From NCBI RefSeq assembly GCF_002234615.1, contig NZ_NMQW01000037.1:1-64000 (forward strand): DNA of 64,000 nt, given 5' to 3'. Shown piece by piece: positions 37,012 to 45,313 of the stretch (position 1 is its first letter; each line of letters begins with the position of its first letter). Both the position numbers and the translations under genes were made by a program. Below the pieces are notes generated by a model, which saw nothing but the letters and a program-made list of their open reading frames with translations, was not told where the DNA came from and searched no databases. The stretch comes from Paenibacillus rigui (GTDB lineage: Bacteria > Bacillota > Bacilli > Paenibacillales > NBRC-103111).

Positions 37012-38061
37012 ATGATGATTTCAAATGTCAAGAAATACAATGAGGAAGTTCAGCTGCCCCGGGATTGCACGTTTACGCCGGAGGATTGGCATGTGTTATC
37101 CCAGTATTGGTACCCAATCGCCCAGGCAAACGAAATCACAGATAAACCCGTTGCAGTCAAGCTGTTGGACATGAAGCTAGTATGCTACCGCAGCAAGGAT
37201 AAGGTTGTCGTTGCGCGTGATCTTTGCTTCCATCGAGGGGCTCCTCTCAGCAAGGGATGGGTTGAGGAAGGGGAAATTGTTTGCCCTTATCACGGTTTTC
37301 GCTATAGCTGTGAAGGGCAGTGTACCTCAGTGCCCGCCCATCCTGATGCCAAAATTTCACCTAAGCTGAAATTAATTGTGTATCCTGCGGTTGAACGATA
37401 TGGATTGATCTGGACATCTCTCGCAGCCTCGGAGGAAAATATTCCTTCGTTCCCAGGGTGGGATGACCCTGATTACCTGAACGTGCTGCCGCCTAGCTTC
37501 GATATTGCCGGATCGGCCGGACGTCAGATGGAAGGCTTCCTGGATGTATCTCACTTTGCCTTTGTTCATACGGAAACATTCGGTGACCGGAATAATACGA
37601 GTGTTCCTCAGTATCAAGTGAGGCGCGAAGGAAACGAGTTAATCGCGGAGTATTGGAGCACAGTCAGTAATTACGGAAAAGGGCAGGAAAACCCGGCGCC
37701 TGAAGGCTTTAACTGGCTTCGTGAATTCCGTGTGTTTGCTCCATTTGCTGCTTCACTTACGGTATATTTTCCAAACGATGGAAAGCTCATGATTCTGAAT
37801 TGTGCATCCCCGGTTTCAGCACGGTATACACGGTTGTTTTGCCCGATCTCCCGCAATTTTGATAAAAGTGTACCTGTTGAGGATACCATTAAATTTAACC
37901 TGCAAGTGTTTCAAGAGGACCGGGAAATGGTGGAGGCGCAAACGCCGGAGGATTTACCGCTTGATTTGCAAGCCGAAGCCCATATTCCGGCAGATCGCAC
38001 CTCGATAGCGTACCGTCAGCTGCTCACAGAGCTAGGCTTGGGAAGAAATTACACTTCGTAA
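37012..38061 (+). CDS. Rieske non-heme iron oxygenase, alpha subunit
   Basis: 349 residues. The Rieske [2Fe-2S] motif C-x-H...C-x-x-H is complete (LCFHRGAPL and VCPYHGFRY). The mononuclear iron site is visible as FLDVSHFAFVH, with the D-x2-H-x4-H pattern. It is related to phenylpropionate/vanillate-type oxygenases and needs a ferredoxin or reductase partner, which is not in the window. aaaggagag lies before the ATG (ATG 37015 is an alternative). It has its own upstream region after a terminator, so it is probably a separate transcript from sfnG, though functionally it may belong with the oxygenases. The substrate is unknown. Confidence 0.85.
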   Translation: MMISNVKKYNEEVQLPRDCTFTPEDWHVLSQYWYPIAQANEITDKPVAVKLLDMKLVCYRSKDKVVVARDLCFHRGAPLSKGWVEEGEIVCPYHGFRYSCEGQCTSVPAHPDAKISPKLKLIVYPAVERYGLIWTSLAASEENIPSFPGWDDPDYLNVLPPSFDIAGSAGRQMEGFLDVSHFAFVHTETFGDRNNTSVPQYQVRREGNELIAEYWSTVSNYGKGQENPAPEGFNWLREFRVFAPFAASLTVYFPNDGKLMILNCASPVSARYTRLFCPISRNFDKSVPVEDTIKFNLQVFQEDREMVEAQTPEDLPLDLQAEAHIPADRTSIAYRQLLTELGLGRNYTS

Positions 38062-38083
38062 CAGGTTTATAAAAGCTACGCGA

Positions 38084-38133
38084 AAACGGAACAGGTGCAT
38101 GTCAAAAGTATTTGACATGCACCTGTTCCGTTT
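38084..38133. terminator. Convergent terminator with 23-base-pair perfect stem
   Basis: Positions 38084-38106 and 38111-38133 are exact reverse complements around the loop agta. It separates the Rieske gene from the convergent molybdate regulator and, being symmetrical with A and T ends, can act both ways. Confidence 0.85.
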
Positions 38134-38199
38134 GATTTTTCATCCTCCTGCTCACAACAATCCGAAGCGAATACTCGAAGGGAGCGTGCTGCTTAAAGC

Positions 38200-39150
38200 T
38201 CACGTTTCAAGCAATATTTCTCCCGTCCGGGACAGGTCATAGCCGGAGATTGCTTGAAGCTCTCGTCTGAATCCGTCGGAATGCAGAATTTGCAGCAGGG
38301 ACTGAATCCAGTTCGTATTTTCCGGATTTTTGAGCATGACAAGATCATAGCGTTCCTGGATCAGCGGAATAAAATCAATATGTCCGACAAGGGAAGCGGT
38401 TTTCTCAATCCCGATACCGACATCGGCTTCACCGGAGGCCACCTTGGAGGCCACTCCGAGATGATTGGTCTGCTCATTGCCGTAACCGGCAAGCTGCTCC
38501 GGCTTGATTCCATGCTTACGCAGCTGTTCATCCAACAGCACCCGTGCGCCGGAGCCCTTCTCCCGATTCACGAAGCGCAAGCCTGGAAGGCTTAAGTCGG
38601 ACCAATGGGCAAGCTTAAACGGATTACCGCGGGCTACATATAATCCGGCGTTTCTTGAAAGAAGATTGACGACCATGTAAGAGGAGCCCACAAGGAGTCT
38701 GCGAATATAGGGAAGATTATACTCTCCGCTGTCGCCATCCAAAAGATGGGTGCTCACGATGTCCGATTCCCCGCGGTACATGGAAATTAAGCTGTCGAGG
38801 CTTCCGACAAATGAACGCAGAGGACGTATTCCGGGGATGCTCTTTTCCATATGCTTGGCCAATATATCCAAACCGATATCATGTCCAGTTATGACGATAG
38901 GGCGTATGGAGTGAGTGGAAGTTAGTGCTTGGGTACGTACTGTCTGCCCCACTTCCGCAGATCGATCGGTCATCGTATTCATTTTCGCGCGCTGTTTATA
39001 GGCTTCCAGGTCAGAAGCGTCTACTCGCATTTGCTTGCCGACACGGTAGGAGGGAAGCTCTCCTTTTTTTATGAGATCATAAACCGTCAGCTTCGATATT
39101 TTCAGCAGCTTGGCAATTTCTTCGGTGGTATATGACATATCGCTGGACAA
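38200..39150 (-). CDS. Molybdate-type regulator: excisionase-like HTH fused to periplasmic-binding-like domain
   Basis: 316 residues. The N-terminal helix-turn-helix is MerR/excisionase-like (YTTEEIAKLLKISKLTVYDLIKKGELPSYRVGKQMRV) and residues from about 80 form a periplasmic-binding-protein-like domain (REKGSGARVLLDEQL, GEADVGIGIEKTA). This architecture matches Bacillus YvgK beside modA-modB. It would bind molybdate or tungstate and control the divergent mod genes. The TTG at 39150 is chosen as start because aggagg is seven bases upstream; ATG 39138 is 19 bases away. Three GATGATAT repeats in the shared intergenic region are possible binding sites. Confidence 0.82.
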   Translation of the reverse strand: MSSDMSYTTEEIAKLLKISKLTVYDLIKKGELPSYRVGKQMRVDASDLEAYKQRAKMNTMTDRSAEVGQTVRTQALTSTHSIRPIVITGHDIGLDILAKHMEKSIPGIRPLRSFVGSLDSLISMYRGESDIVSTHLLDGDSGEYNLPYIRRLLVGSSYMVVNLLSRNAGLYVARGNPFKLAHWSDLSLPGLRFVNREKGSGARVLLDEQLRKHGIKPEQLAGYGNEQTNHLGVASKVASGEADVGIGIEKTASLVGHIDFIPLIQERYDLVMLKNPENTNWIQSLLQILHSDGFRRELQAISGYDLSRTGEILLET

Positions 39151-39199
39151 GGCAGGATCCTCCTAAGTAAACCGGGTTAGCTACAACCGTTCTTCACAT

Positions 39200-39288
39200 G
39201 ATGATATCAATTATAACACAATAGGCCGAATAGTTGATGAAACCTGCCAAAATAGATGATATTCGTTTACAACCGCGGAGATGATATT
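39200..39288. promoter_or_regulatory. Three GATGATAT repeats in the regulator/modA intergenic region
   Basis: GATGATATC at 39200-39208 and GATGATATT at 39255-39263 and 39280-39288, all on the plus strand. The second lies just upstream of the modA -35 and the third directly before its -10. The first sits just downstream of a TATAAT on the minus strand (39210-39215), near the start of the regulator transcript. This arrangement suits operators of the divergent regulator. Confidence 0.55.
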
Positions 39289-39294
39289 TATAAT
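39266..39294 (+). promoter_or_regulatory. modA promoter
   Basis: TTTACA (39266-39271), 17 bases, TATAAT (39289-39294), 44 bases before the modA ATG. Confidence 0.7.
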
Positions 39295-39338
39295 AAATAT
39301 ATCTAAATATAACTACATATATCGAAGGAGGGGAATTC

Positions 39339-40190
39339 ATGTTTAAATTAGTTAGATCTAGTGTGATTCTATCAATGGCACTAACCGTAATGCTAGTCTT
39401 CTCAGGCTGCAGTACAGCACAGCAATCACCTGCGGGCAGCCATGCAAACGAGCAAAGCCCGGGTGCGAATGCTTCAAGTCAAAAGCCGGCTGAAACCGTT
39501 GAGTTAACCATATCGGCTGCGGCAAGCATGACGGATGCCCTTAAAGAGATTCAAAAATCATTTGAAAGTAAAAATCCCGGCATTAAATTAAACTTCAATT
39601 TCGGCGCGTCCGGCTCGCTGCAGCAGCAGATTGAGCAGGGGGCACCGGCTGACCTGTTCCTTTCCGCTGCTGCCAAGAACATGAAGGCCCTCGTAGACAA
39701 GCAGCTCATCGATGGGAATCAGCAAAAAAAACTGCTGACCAATGAGCTGGTAGCTGTCGTTTCTACGGAGGGAAAAGCATCGGTCGGGAGTATGAATGAC
39801 CTATCCAAAGCTGAAGTGAAGAAGGTTGCGATCGGCATTCCAGAGAGTGTGCCGGCAGGAAGCTATGCAAAAGAGGCGCTTACCAACGTGAAGCTGTGGG
39901 ATCCCCTGCAGACCAAAATCGTACAAGGAAAAGACGTCCGGCAAGTGCTGCAATATGTGGAAACCGGAAATGCAGATGTGGGCTTCGTCTATAAGACCGA
40001 TGCTTTGACAACGCCGAAAGTTAAAGTGGCTTTTGCCGTCGATTCCAAAACCTACACTCCCGTTGAGTATCCTATCGGTATCGTGAAAGCGACGAAGCAT
40101 AGTGAAGAAGCGAAGAACCTGTACACCTTTTTGCAGTCCAAAGAAACGCTTGATATCTTCGTAAAATACGGATTCTCCGTTTTGAAATAG
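39339..40190 (+). CDS. modA: Molybdate-binding lipoprotein ModA
   Basis: 283 residues. The lipobox VFSGC follows the signal peptide. A hydrophilic linker and the binding domain (ELTISAAASMTDALKEIQKSFESKN; FNFGASGSLQQQIEQGAPADLFLSA) are characteristic of ModA. It captures molybdate outside the cell and passes it to ModB. aaggaggg precedes the ATG. It supplies Mo for NasC. It is divergent from the probable molybdate regulator. Confidence 0.93.
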   Translation: MFKLVRSSVILSMALTVMLVFSGCSTAQQSPAGSHANEQSPGANASSQKPAETVELTISAAASMTDALKEIQKSFESKNPGIKLNFNFGASGSLQQQIEQGAPADLFLSAAAKNMKALVDKQLIDGNQQKKLLTNELVAVVSTEGKASVGSMNDLSKAEVKKVAIGIPESVPAGSYAKEALTNVKLWDPLQTKIVQGKDVRQVLQYVETGNADVGFVYKTDALTTPKVKVAFAVDSKTYTPVEYPIGIVKATKHSEEAKNLYTFLQSKETLDIFVKYGFSVLK

Positions 40191-40201
40191 TTGGGGCGAC
40201 A

Positions 40202-40858
40202 ATGAATTGGCATGAATTTTGGACTCCGGTCGGGCTATCACTGCAAGTAGCCCTTTTATCCAGTCTTGTGGTTATTGTACTTGGTGTGGGAGCGGCTTGG
40301 CGGATGTCTCGAAGATCATTTAAAGGTCAAACCCTGGTTGAAACTGTGATCATGATGCCGCTGGTCCTTCCGCCTACCGTAGTGGGCTTCATCCTGCTGG
40401 TTTTATTGGGCAGAAGAAGCTGGTTCGGCCAGCTGATTGAAGGGCTGTTTGGCGCACCGCTCATTTTTTCTTGGTGGGCAGCTGTCATAGCATCGATCGT
40501 CGTTGCTTTTCCATTGGTATATCAAACGATGAAGGTCGGTTTTTCTTCGGTTGATCCCGATTTGGCAGGTGCTGCGCGCTCCAGTGGAGCCAACGAATGG
40601 CAGGTGCTGCGCTATATCACGCTTCCGTTGACAGTCCGCTCATTGGTTACTGCTTATATTCTTGGATTTGCCCGCAGTCTGGGCGAATTCGGGGCCACTT
40701 TGATGATTGCCGGGAATATTCCCGGTAAGACACAGACCATTCCGACAGCCATTTTTGTCGCGGTCGATGCAGGGAATATGCCTATGGCTTGGGTGTGGAC
40801 ATGTGCGATTATCCTCATTTCGTTTATGATGCTGTTATTTACGAGACAGAGGAAATAG
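40202..40858 (+). CDS. modB: Molybdate ABC permease ModB
   Basis: 218 residues with five to six membrane segments and the ModB signature FARSLGEFGATLMIAGNIPGKTQTIP. It begins 11 bases after modA. No modC ATPase follows; a terminator comes instead. Bacillus modA-modB loci also lack modC, so an ATPase encoded elsewhere is presumably shared. Confidence 0.93.
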   Translation: MNWHEFWTPVGLSLQVALLSSLVVIVLGVGAAWRMSRRSFKGQTLVETVIMMPLVLPPTVVGFILLVLLGRRSWFGQLIEGLFGAPLIFSWWAAVIASIVVAFPLVYQTMKVGFSSVDPDLAGAARSSGANEWQVLRYITLPLTVRSLVTAYILGFARSLGEFGATLMIAGNIPGKTQTIPTAIFVAVDAGNMPMAWVWTCAIILISFMMLLFTRQRK

Positions 40859-40918
40859 AGTGTATTCCACTCCAGTTACTGCTGTTTCCAGCATGCTCTA
40901 AAGAGCCATTATGACAGA

Positions 40919-40949
40919 AGACCGGGGTCCATTGAACTCCGGTCTTTTA
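40919..40949 (+). terminator. Terminator after modB
   Basis: agaccgg pairs with ccggtct and Ts follow. Confidence 0.8.
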
Positions 40950-41013
40950 TTCGCGGCTTATTTATTGCTTACCTCTAATTCTAAAATTCCGGATCATACC
41001 TTAATACTATATC

Positions 41014-41027
41014 ATACTGAACGGTAT
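41014..41027. promoter_or_regulatory. Operator-like palindrome, copy 1 (TetR gene)
   Basis: ATACTGAACGGTAT is an imperfect palindrome. A near-identical copy, ATACTGATCGATAT, occurs at 41127-41140, giving the shared pattern ATACTGAWCGRTAT. Confidence 0.55.
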
Positions 41028-41091
41028 ATAACATTTGATGGGCACTGCAGAGTAACAATCGGTGTTGTGTCAAGCGAAATATGGAACTAAT

Positions 41092-41120
41092 TTGACTATA
41101 GATCTTGTTTCAGATAAGAT
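41092..41120 (+). promoter_or_regulatory. Promoter of the second TetR gene
   Basis: TTGACT (41092-41097), 17 bases, TAAGAT (41115-41120). Confidence 0.6.
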
Positions 41121-41126
41121 TTTATT

Positions 41127-41140
41127 ATACTGATCGATAT
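41127..41140. promoter_or_regulatory. Operator-like palindrome, copy 2 (TetR gene)
   Basis: ATACTGATCGATAT covers the expected transcription start of the TetR gene, where a repressor would block its own promoter. Confidence 0.6.
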
Positions 41141-41156
41141 GAAAAGGGTGTTGTTT

Positions 41157-41738
41157 ATGGTACGGCCTCGGGCATTCGATGAAGAAAAAGCGCTGCAGGC
41201 AGCAATGGAACTATTTTGGGAGAAAGGTTATGAAGCGACATCATTGAGTGATTTAACGGCTAAAATGGGCATCCAGCGCCCCAGTCTCTACTCGGCGTAT
41301 GGGGACAAGAAGGAGCTTTTTGAAGCTGCACTTCGCAAATACAATCAATTTCATTCATCCTATTTGCGCGCCCGACTTCAAAGCGGTACATCGGTCAAAG
41401 AAGCTTTCCGTTCATTATTTGAAGGCATAATTGCGGAAGGCTATGGAGAAGGACCTAACCGGGGGTGCTTCTGCCTTAATGCGATGGTTGAGCTGGCGCC
41501 ACATGATGCCAAATTTGAAGTGCTGACAAGAGAGCACCAGATGTATTTAACGGTGATTTTTCAAGAAACCCTTGAACGAGGAATAAGAGCCGGCGAACTC
41601 AGAAGCGATGTGAATGCCAAAAGGGTAGCCCAGACTCTTGTCGTCGCCATGATCGGACTTACCGTGTTTCTGAAATCTCGCCCTGATCGAGCCTTTGCGG
41701 AAAATTCCGCAGCAACGATACTTGATCTGTTGCAATAA
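41157..41738 (+). CDS. TetR/AcrR family transcriptional regulator
   Basis: 193 residues. The opening VRPRAFDEEKALQAAMELFWEKGYEATSLSDLTAKMGIQRPSLYSAYG is a classical TetR helix-turn-helix of the type regulating stress or efflux genes. A cysteine-rich spot NRGCFCLNAMVEL lies in the ligand-binding half, as seen in several AcrR-like members. ATG 41157 is eight bases after aaaaggg; the frame is open to 41139. A matching palindrome pair upstream suggests autorepression. The next gene, a small phosphatase-like protein, starts 26 bases downstream. Confidence 0.88.
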   Translation: MVRPRAFDEEKALQAAMELFWEKGYEATSLSDLTAKMGIQRPSLYSAYGDKKELFEAALRKYNQFHSSYLRARLQSGTSVKEAFRSLFEGIIAEGYGEGPNRGCFCLNAMVELAPHDAKFEVLTREHQMYLTVIFQETLERGIRAGELRSDVNAKRVAQTLVVAMIGLTVFLKSRPDRAFAENSAATILDLLQ

Positions 41739-41764
41739 CGTATGATAATTTTCGATGATGGAGC

Positions 41765-42097
41765 GTGAATAAGATTCAAATCCTTTTTCTATGCAGCAGA
41801 AACAAGTGGAGAAGCTTGACTGCTGAAAAAATTTTTAACGGACGTAACGGTCATGAAGTGAGATCGGCCGGAACCGAGGAGAACGCAAGGATTCGGGTAA
41901 CCGAGGGACATATCAGGTGGGCGGATCTTATTTTTGTCATGGAGAAAAAGCACGCTAGGAGAGTCCGGGATAAGTTTGCAGCGGAGTTAGGGAGTAAGAC
42001 AATGATATGCTTGGATATCCCCGACGAATATACATTTATGGACGAGGACTTAGTTGAAATCCTTGAATCGAGAGTATCCGATTATATTGACATTTGA
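41765..42097 (+). CDS. Low-molecular-weight protein tyrosine phosphatase-like protein
   Basis: 110 residues from a GTG. The start KIQILFLCSRNKWRSLTAEKIF holds a C-x5-R phosphatase loop, and the middle (EVRSAGTEENARIRVTEGHIRWADLIFVMEKKH) matches the small predicted phosphatase family (COG4551-like), shorter than the usual 150-residue LMW-PTP. A role in dephosphorylating protein tyrosine or arginine is possible but untested. The ribosome binding site is weak (ggag close to the GTG), and it may be translated from the tetR transcript. Confidence 0.75.
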   Translation: MNKIQILFLCSRNKWRSLTAEKIFNGRNGHEVRSAGTEENARIRVTEGHIRWADLIFVMEKKHARRVRDKFAAELGSKTMICLDIPDEYTFMDEDLVEILESRVSDYIDI

Positions 42098-42170
42098 TAC
42101 AGCGTCATAAGAAGGATGGTTTTGTAGCGGTCACATGATTTTATTTAACTCATACTATAATAAGCTTATA

Positions 42171-42205
42171 AACATCCCTTATGAAAACCGTAAGGGATGT
42201 TTTTA
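42171..42205 (+). terminator. Terminator after the phosphatase-like gene
   Basis: An eleven-base-pair perfect stem (aacatccctta/taagggatgtt) is followed by Ts. Confidence 0.85.
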
Positions 42206-42373
42206 CGTTCCTGGGCGGGACAAAGCAGACTAGCTCGTACGGCAAGAAGAAGCTCATTGTGCATGGTTCGGATTTTTTCCAAAGTCATATCCAGCCGCAT
42301 TCTTTATAAGATAAGTAAGAGGAGCTGGCCATATCATCTCTATCTGAATTAAAGCGGAGCGGGGAGTGATACT

Positions 42374-44077
42374 TTGAAAATCTGGGTATCCAACAAGAAC
42401 GAGACGTTGAGAAGGATTGCCGAGCTCAACGGTTTTGCCGTTGAGGAGCTTATTGCTCTGAATCCGGGCATTGATCATGCGGACCAAATCATCACAGGCA
42501 GAACCGTATATTTACCTGTAAATCCGGATGCTGATCGGGATAGCGGAGCCAGCTACAGTACAACCGGGGGGCTCCCTATGTGTCCTTCGGGCCCGAAGGA
42601 AATGCTGAATCACTGGATTCCGCTTACCCCGCTCGAGCAGATGGCTCAGCAGGAATATGATGTGCTGATTATCGGAACCGGGGCTGGAGGAGGCTCCGTC
42701 CTTTGGAGGTTATGTGAGCAATGGAAGAAGCAGCGGAAGCGGATCGGGATTATTGAACGGGGTGATTCGATCATACCGACGCATGCCCGGAATTTAACGA
42801 CAATGAATGAGGAGCGTCTCACAGCTTACTTCAATTACTTGTCCAAACCGCTGCGAGGATCCGAGCCTGAATTTAAAGGGGCCAGACAGTTGTTTGCTTT
42901 GGGCGGGAGAACGCTATTCTGGTATGCGTTTTCGCCTCGGCTGTACCCATGGGACTTGGCGAAATGGCCTGTTTCCGTTCAAGAAATGCAAAGCTATTAC
43001 GGGATTGCCGAGCAGATTATGCATGTAAGCCGATCCTTTGCCGAGGGCTCCTCCTTTACCGAGATTGTGCTGCAGCGCCTCTGGATGCGCGGATACCCTT
43101 ATGCAGCGCCACTGCCGATAGCAGCGGATATCGTACCGTCAACCTATGGTCAGCTTCATACCGATACCTTTACCAGTTCTATCTCATTGCTGGCCAGGGC
43201 GCTCAATCTGAGACCCTATGATCTTGCCGTAAATGCAAGAGCTTTGCAAATCCTGCATCATAACGGTCGAGTAACGGGAGTCAAGGTCGCTTCTTTAGAT
43301 AAGAAGGAGTACACATTGAAAGCCAAGACAGTCGTCGTCTGCGCCAGTACGTTTGAGACGCCGCGGCTGCTCATGTATTCCGGTATCCAGAACAAGGCCT
43401 TAGGGCATTATCTGACGACACAGTCCTTCATACAAGCGACCGGAGAAACCAGCACCCGGAACTTTCCCATTCCTTGGGGACCCTTGAATGTCATGATTCC
43501 ACAAACAGAGCAAAGACCGTATTCCGTCTTGCTAACCGGACCTGAAGGCTTCTACTGGTACCCGGTAGCGTTGGAAAGACCAATTTCCACGGAAACAACG
43601 GTCAATTTTTACGGATACGGTAAGGTATCTCCACGCTTTGATAATCGGATCAGCTTGAACTATGACAAAAGAGACGAATTTGGCGTGCCCGAAATAAAGG
43701 TGCACTTCTCCTTTAGCGATGAGGATTGGTCGGTTGTCCGTCAGATGGAAGCGGGGATAAGGCGGATTGCGGCGGATGCCGGCATTCGTCTGGTTTCCCG
43801 TAACGGCAATCCGCCCATTTGCCTGACTCCCTTCGGTGACCTGCATCATGATTCAGGGACTTGCAGAATCGGGAATGACCCCAATACCTCTGCTGCCAAC
43901 CCTTATGGGAATATTCATGGGGTTTCCGGTCTCTATGCCGCGGACAATAGTGTGCTTCCGTTCATCGGAGCTGAGAACAACACGCTGACCACCATTGCAC
44001 AGGCCCTGCGTACAGCGGATCATATTGTTCGTGAGCATGGCTCAGCTCTGTTCCTTAGGGAAAAGGCCTCTGAATAA
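42374..44077 (+). CDS. LysM domain-GMC oxidoreductase fusion, paralog 1
   Basis: 567 residues from a TTG with ggggag upstream. The protein opens directly with a LysM domain (residues 1-50, WVSNKNETLRRIAELNGFAVEELIALNPGI) without a signal peptide. From about residue 93 it is a GMC-type flavoprotein: FAD motif DVLIIGTGAGGGSVLWRL and the C-terminal HDSGTCRIGNDP and AADNSVLPFIGAENNTLTTIAQALRTAD. GMC enzymes oxidise sugars, alcohols or related compounds. A LysM at the extreme N-terminus without a secretion signal is known from spore coat proteins such as SafA. galM and a germination operon follow on the same strand. A paralog lies at 49599-51248. Confidence 0.82.
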   Translation: MKIWVSNKNETLRRIAELNGFAVEELIALNPGIDHADQIITGRTVYLPVNPDADRDSGASYSTTGGLPMCPSGPKEMLNHWIPLTPLEQMAQQEYDVLIIGTGAGGGSVLWRLCEQWKKQRKRIGIIERGDSIIPTHARNLTTMNEERLTAYFNYLSKPLRGSEPEFKGARQLFALGGRTLFWYAFSPRLYPWDLAKWPVSVQEMQSYYGIAEQIMHVSRSFAEGSSFTEIVLQRLWMRGYPYAAPLPIAADIVPSTYGQLHTDTFTSSISLLARALNLRPYDLAVNARALQILHHNGRVTGVKVASLDKKEYTLKAKTVVVCASTFETPRLLMYSGIQNKALGHYLTTQSFIQATGETSTRNFPIPWGPLNVMIPQTEQRPYSVLLTGPEGFYWYPVALERPISTETTVNFYGYGKVSPRFDNRISLNYDKRDEFGVPEIKVHFSFSDEDWSVVRQMEAGIRRIAADAGIRLVSRNGNPPICLTPFGDLHHDSGTCRIGNDPNTSAANPYGNIHGVSGLYAADNSVLPFIGAENNTLTTIAQALRTADHIVREHGSALFLREKASE

Positions 44078-44137
44078 TTTTCTGGGTTTATTGGAATGTT
44101 ATAGAAGAAACGACATTAACCAAAGGAAATTGGATAT

Positions 44138-45283
44138 ATGAGATGGATTATTTCTTTTCTCCTCTGTCTGACAGCCACACTTTCGCCTGATTTCACATCC
44201 TATGCCGACGATACACCCGCAATCACTAAACAGCCGGTTGGCGAAACGGCGGACGGTGAGCGAATCTACCTTTACACGCTGAAGAATCCGAACGGAGTGC
44301 AGGCCGAGATAATGAACTACGGGGGCATTATGCTTTCACTTCGAGTTCCGGATCGTAACGGCAAATTAGGCGATGTTCTGTTAGGCTACGCCGATCCGAT
44401 GGATTATGTCCGAACCGGGAATAAGCCTTATTTTGGTGCAATCATCGGAAGATATGCCAATCGGATCGCGAACGGGTCGTTCGTCCTCGACGGAACAACC
44501 TACCATTTATCCGTAAACGATGGCAGGAATACACTTGCAGGCGGCGTGCGCGGATTCGATAAACGGGTGTGGAAAGCCGAGGGAACGAAGGTCCCGCATG
44601 GCAGCGGCTTGGCTTTGCGTTATTGGAGCAAGGATGGAGAAGAGGGGTTTCCTGGTAATGTGTGGGCGAAGGTTGTCTATACTTTAACAGACGATAACGT
44701 ACTGCGAATTGATTATTCTGCGGCCTCCGATCAGAAGACGGTAATCAATCTGACACAGCATAATTATTACAATCTTAAGGGTCAAGGAAATGGGGATATA
44801 CTGGATCATTTGCTTACGATTCATGCTGAACGGTTTACCCCCGTCAATCCGGAGCTTATACCTACCGGACAACTGCAGCGTGTGGCAGGCACCGATTTGG
44901 ACTTTCGCCGTCCCTTTGCGATCGGCTCCAGAATCCGCTCCCGGGATCCGCAGATCCTTTATGCGAAGGGCTACGATTTCAATTATGTGCTAAGCGGCAA
45001 GGTGGGCACGATGCGCCATGCCGCCTCCGTCTATGCGCCTGCTTCTGGGCGCAGGATGGATGTATTTACAGACCAGCCCGGTCTGCAGCTGTACACAGGG
45101 AATTTCCTTGACGGCAGCGAGAAGGGGAAGGATGGTGCTGCATACGGGAAGCATGCGGGATTGTGTCTGGAAACCCAGCACTTTCCTGATTCCCCCAACC
45201 ATCCTAATTTCCCTTCGACCGTGCTCGCTCCGGACAAGCCGTACAAGCAGACAGCGCTATATCGATTCTTCACGAGCCCTTAG
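44138..45283 (+). CDS. galM: Secreted aldose 1-epimerase (mutarotase)
   Basis: 381 residues with an N-terminal signal peptide (RWIISFLLCLTATLSPDFTSYA). The galactose mutarotase fold is clear: IMNYGGIMLSLRVPDRNG, FGAIIGRYANRIANGSF, NLTQHNYYNLKGQG and the C-terminal CLETQHFPDSPNHPNFP with conserved His and Glu. It interconverts alpha and beta anomers of aldoses. Export is unusual for a mutarotase linked to ordinary sugar metabolism. aaaggaaa precedes the ATG. The gap to the LysM-GMC gene is 60 bases, and to the germination gene 30 bases, so all may be cotranscribed. Confidence 0.88.
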   Translation: MRWIISFLLCLTATLSPDFTSYADDTPAITKQPVGETADGERIYLYTLKNPNGVQAEIMNYGGIMLSLRVPDRNGKLGDVLLGYADPMDYVRTGNKPYFGAIIGRYANRIANGSFVLDGTTYHLSVNDGRNTLAGGVRGFDKRVWKAEGTKVPHGSGLALRYWSKDGEEGFPGNVWAKVVYTLTDDNVLRIDYSAASDQKTVINLTQHNYYNLKGQGNGDILDHLLTIHAERFTPVNPELIPTGQLQRVAGTDLDFRRPFAIGSRIRSRDPQILYAKGYDFNYVLSGKVGTMRHAASVYAPASGRRMDVFTDQPGLQLYTGNFLDGSEKGKDGAAYGKHAGLCLETQHFPDSPNHPNFPSTVLAPDKPYKQTALYRFFTSP

Positions 45284-45313
45284 CTCGCCATCCTTAGTTT
45301 GAGGGGACCTACG

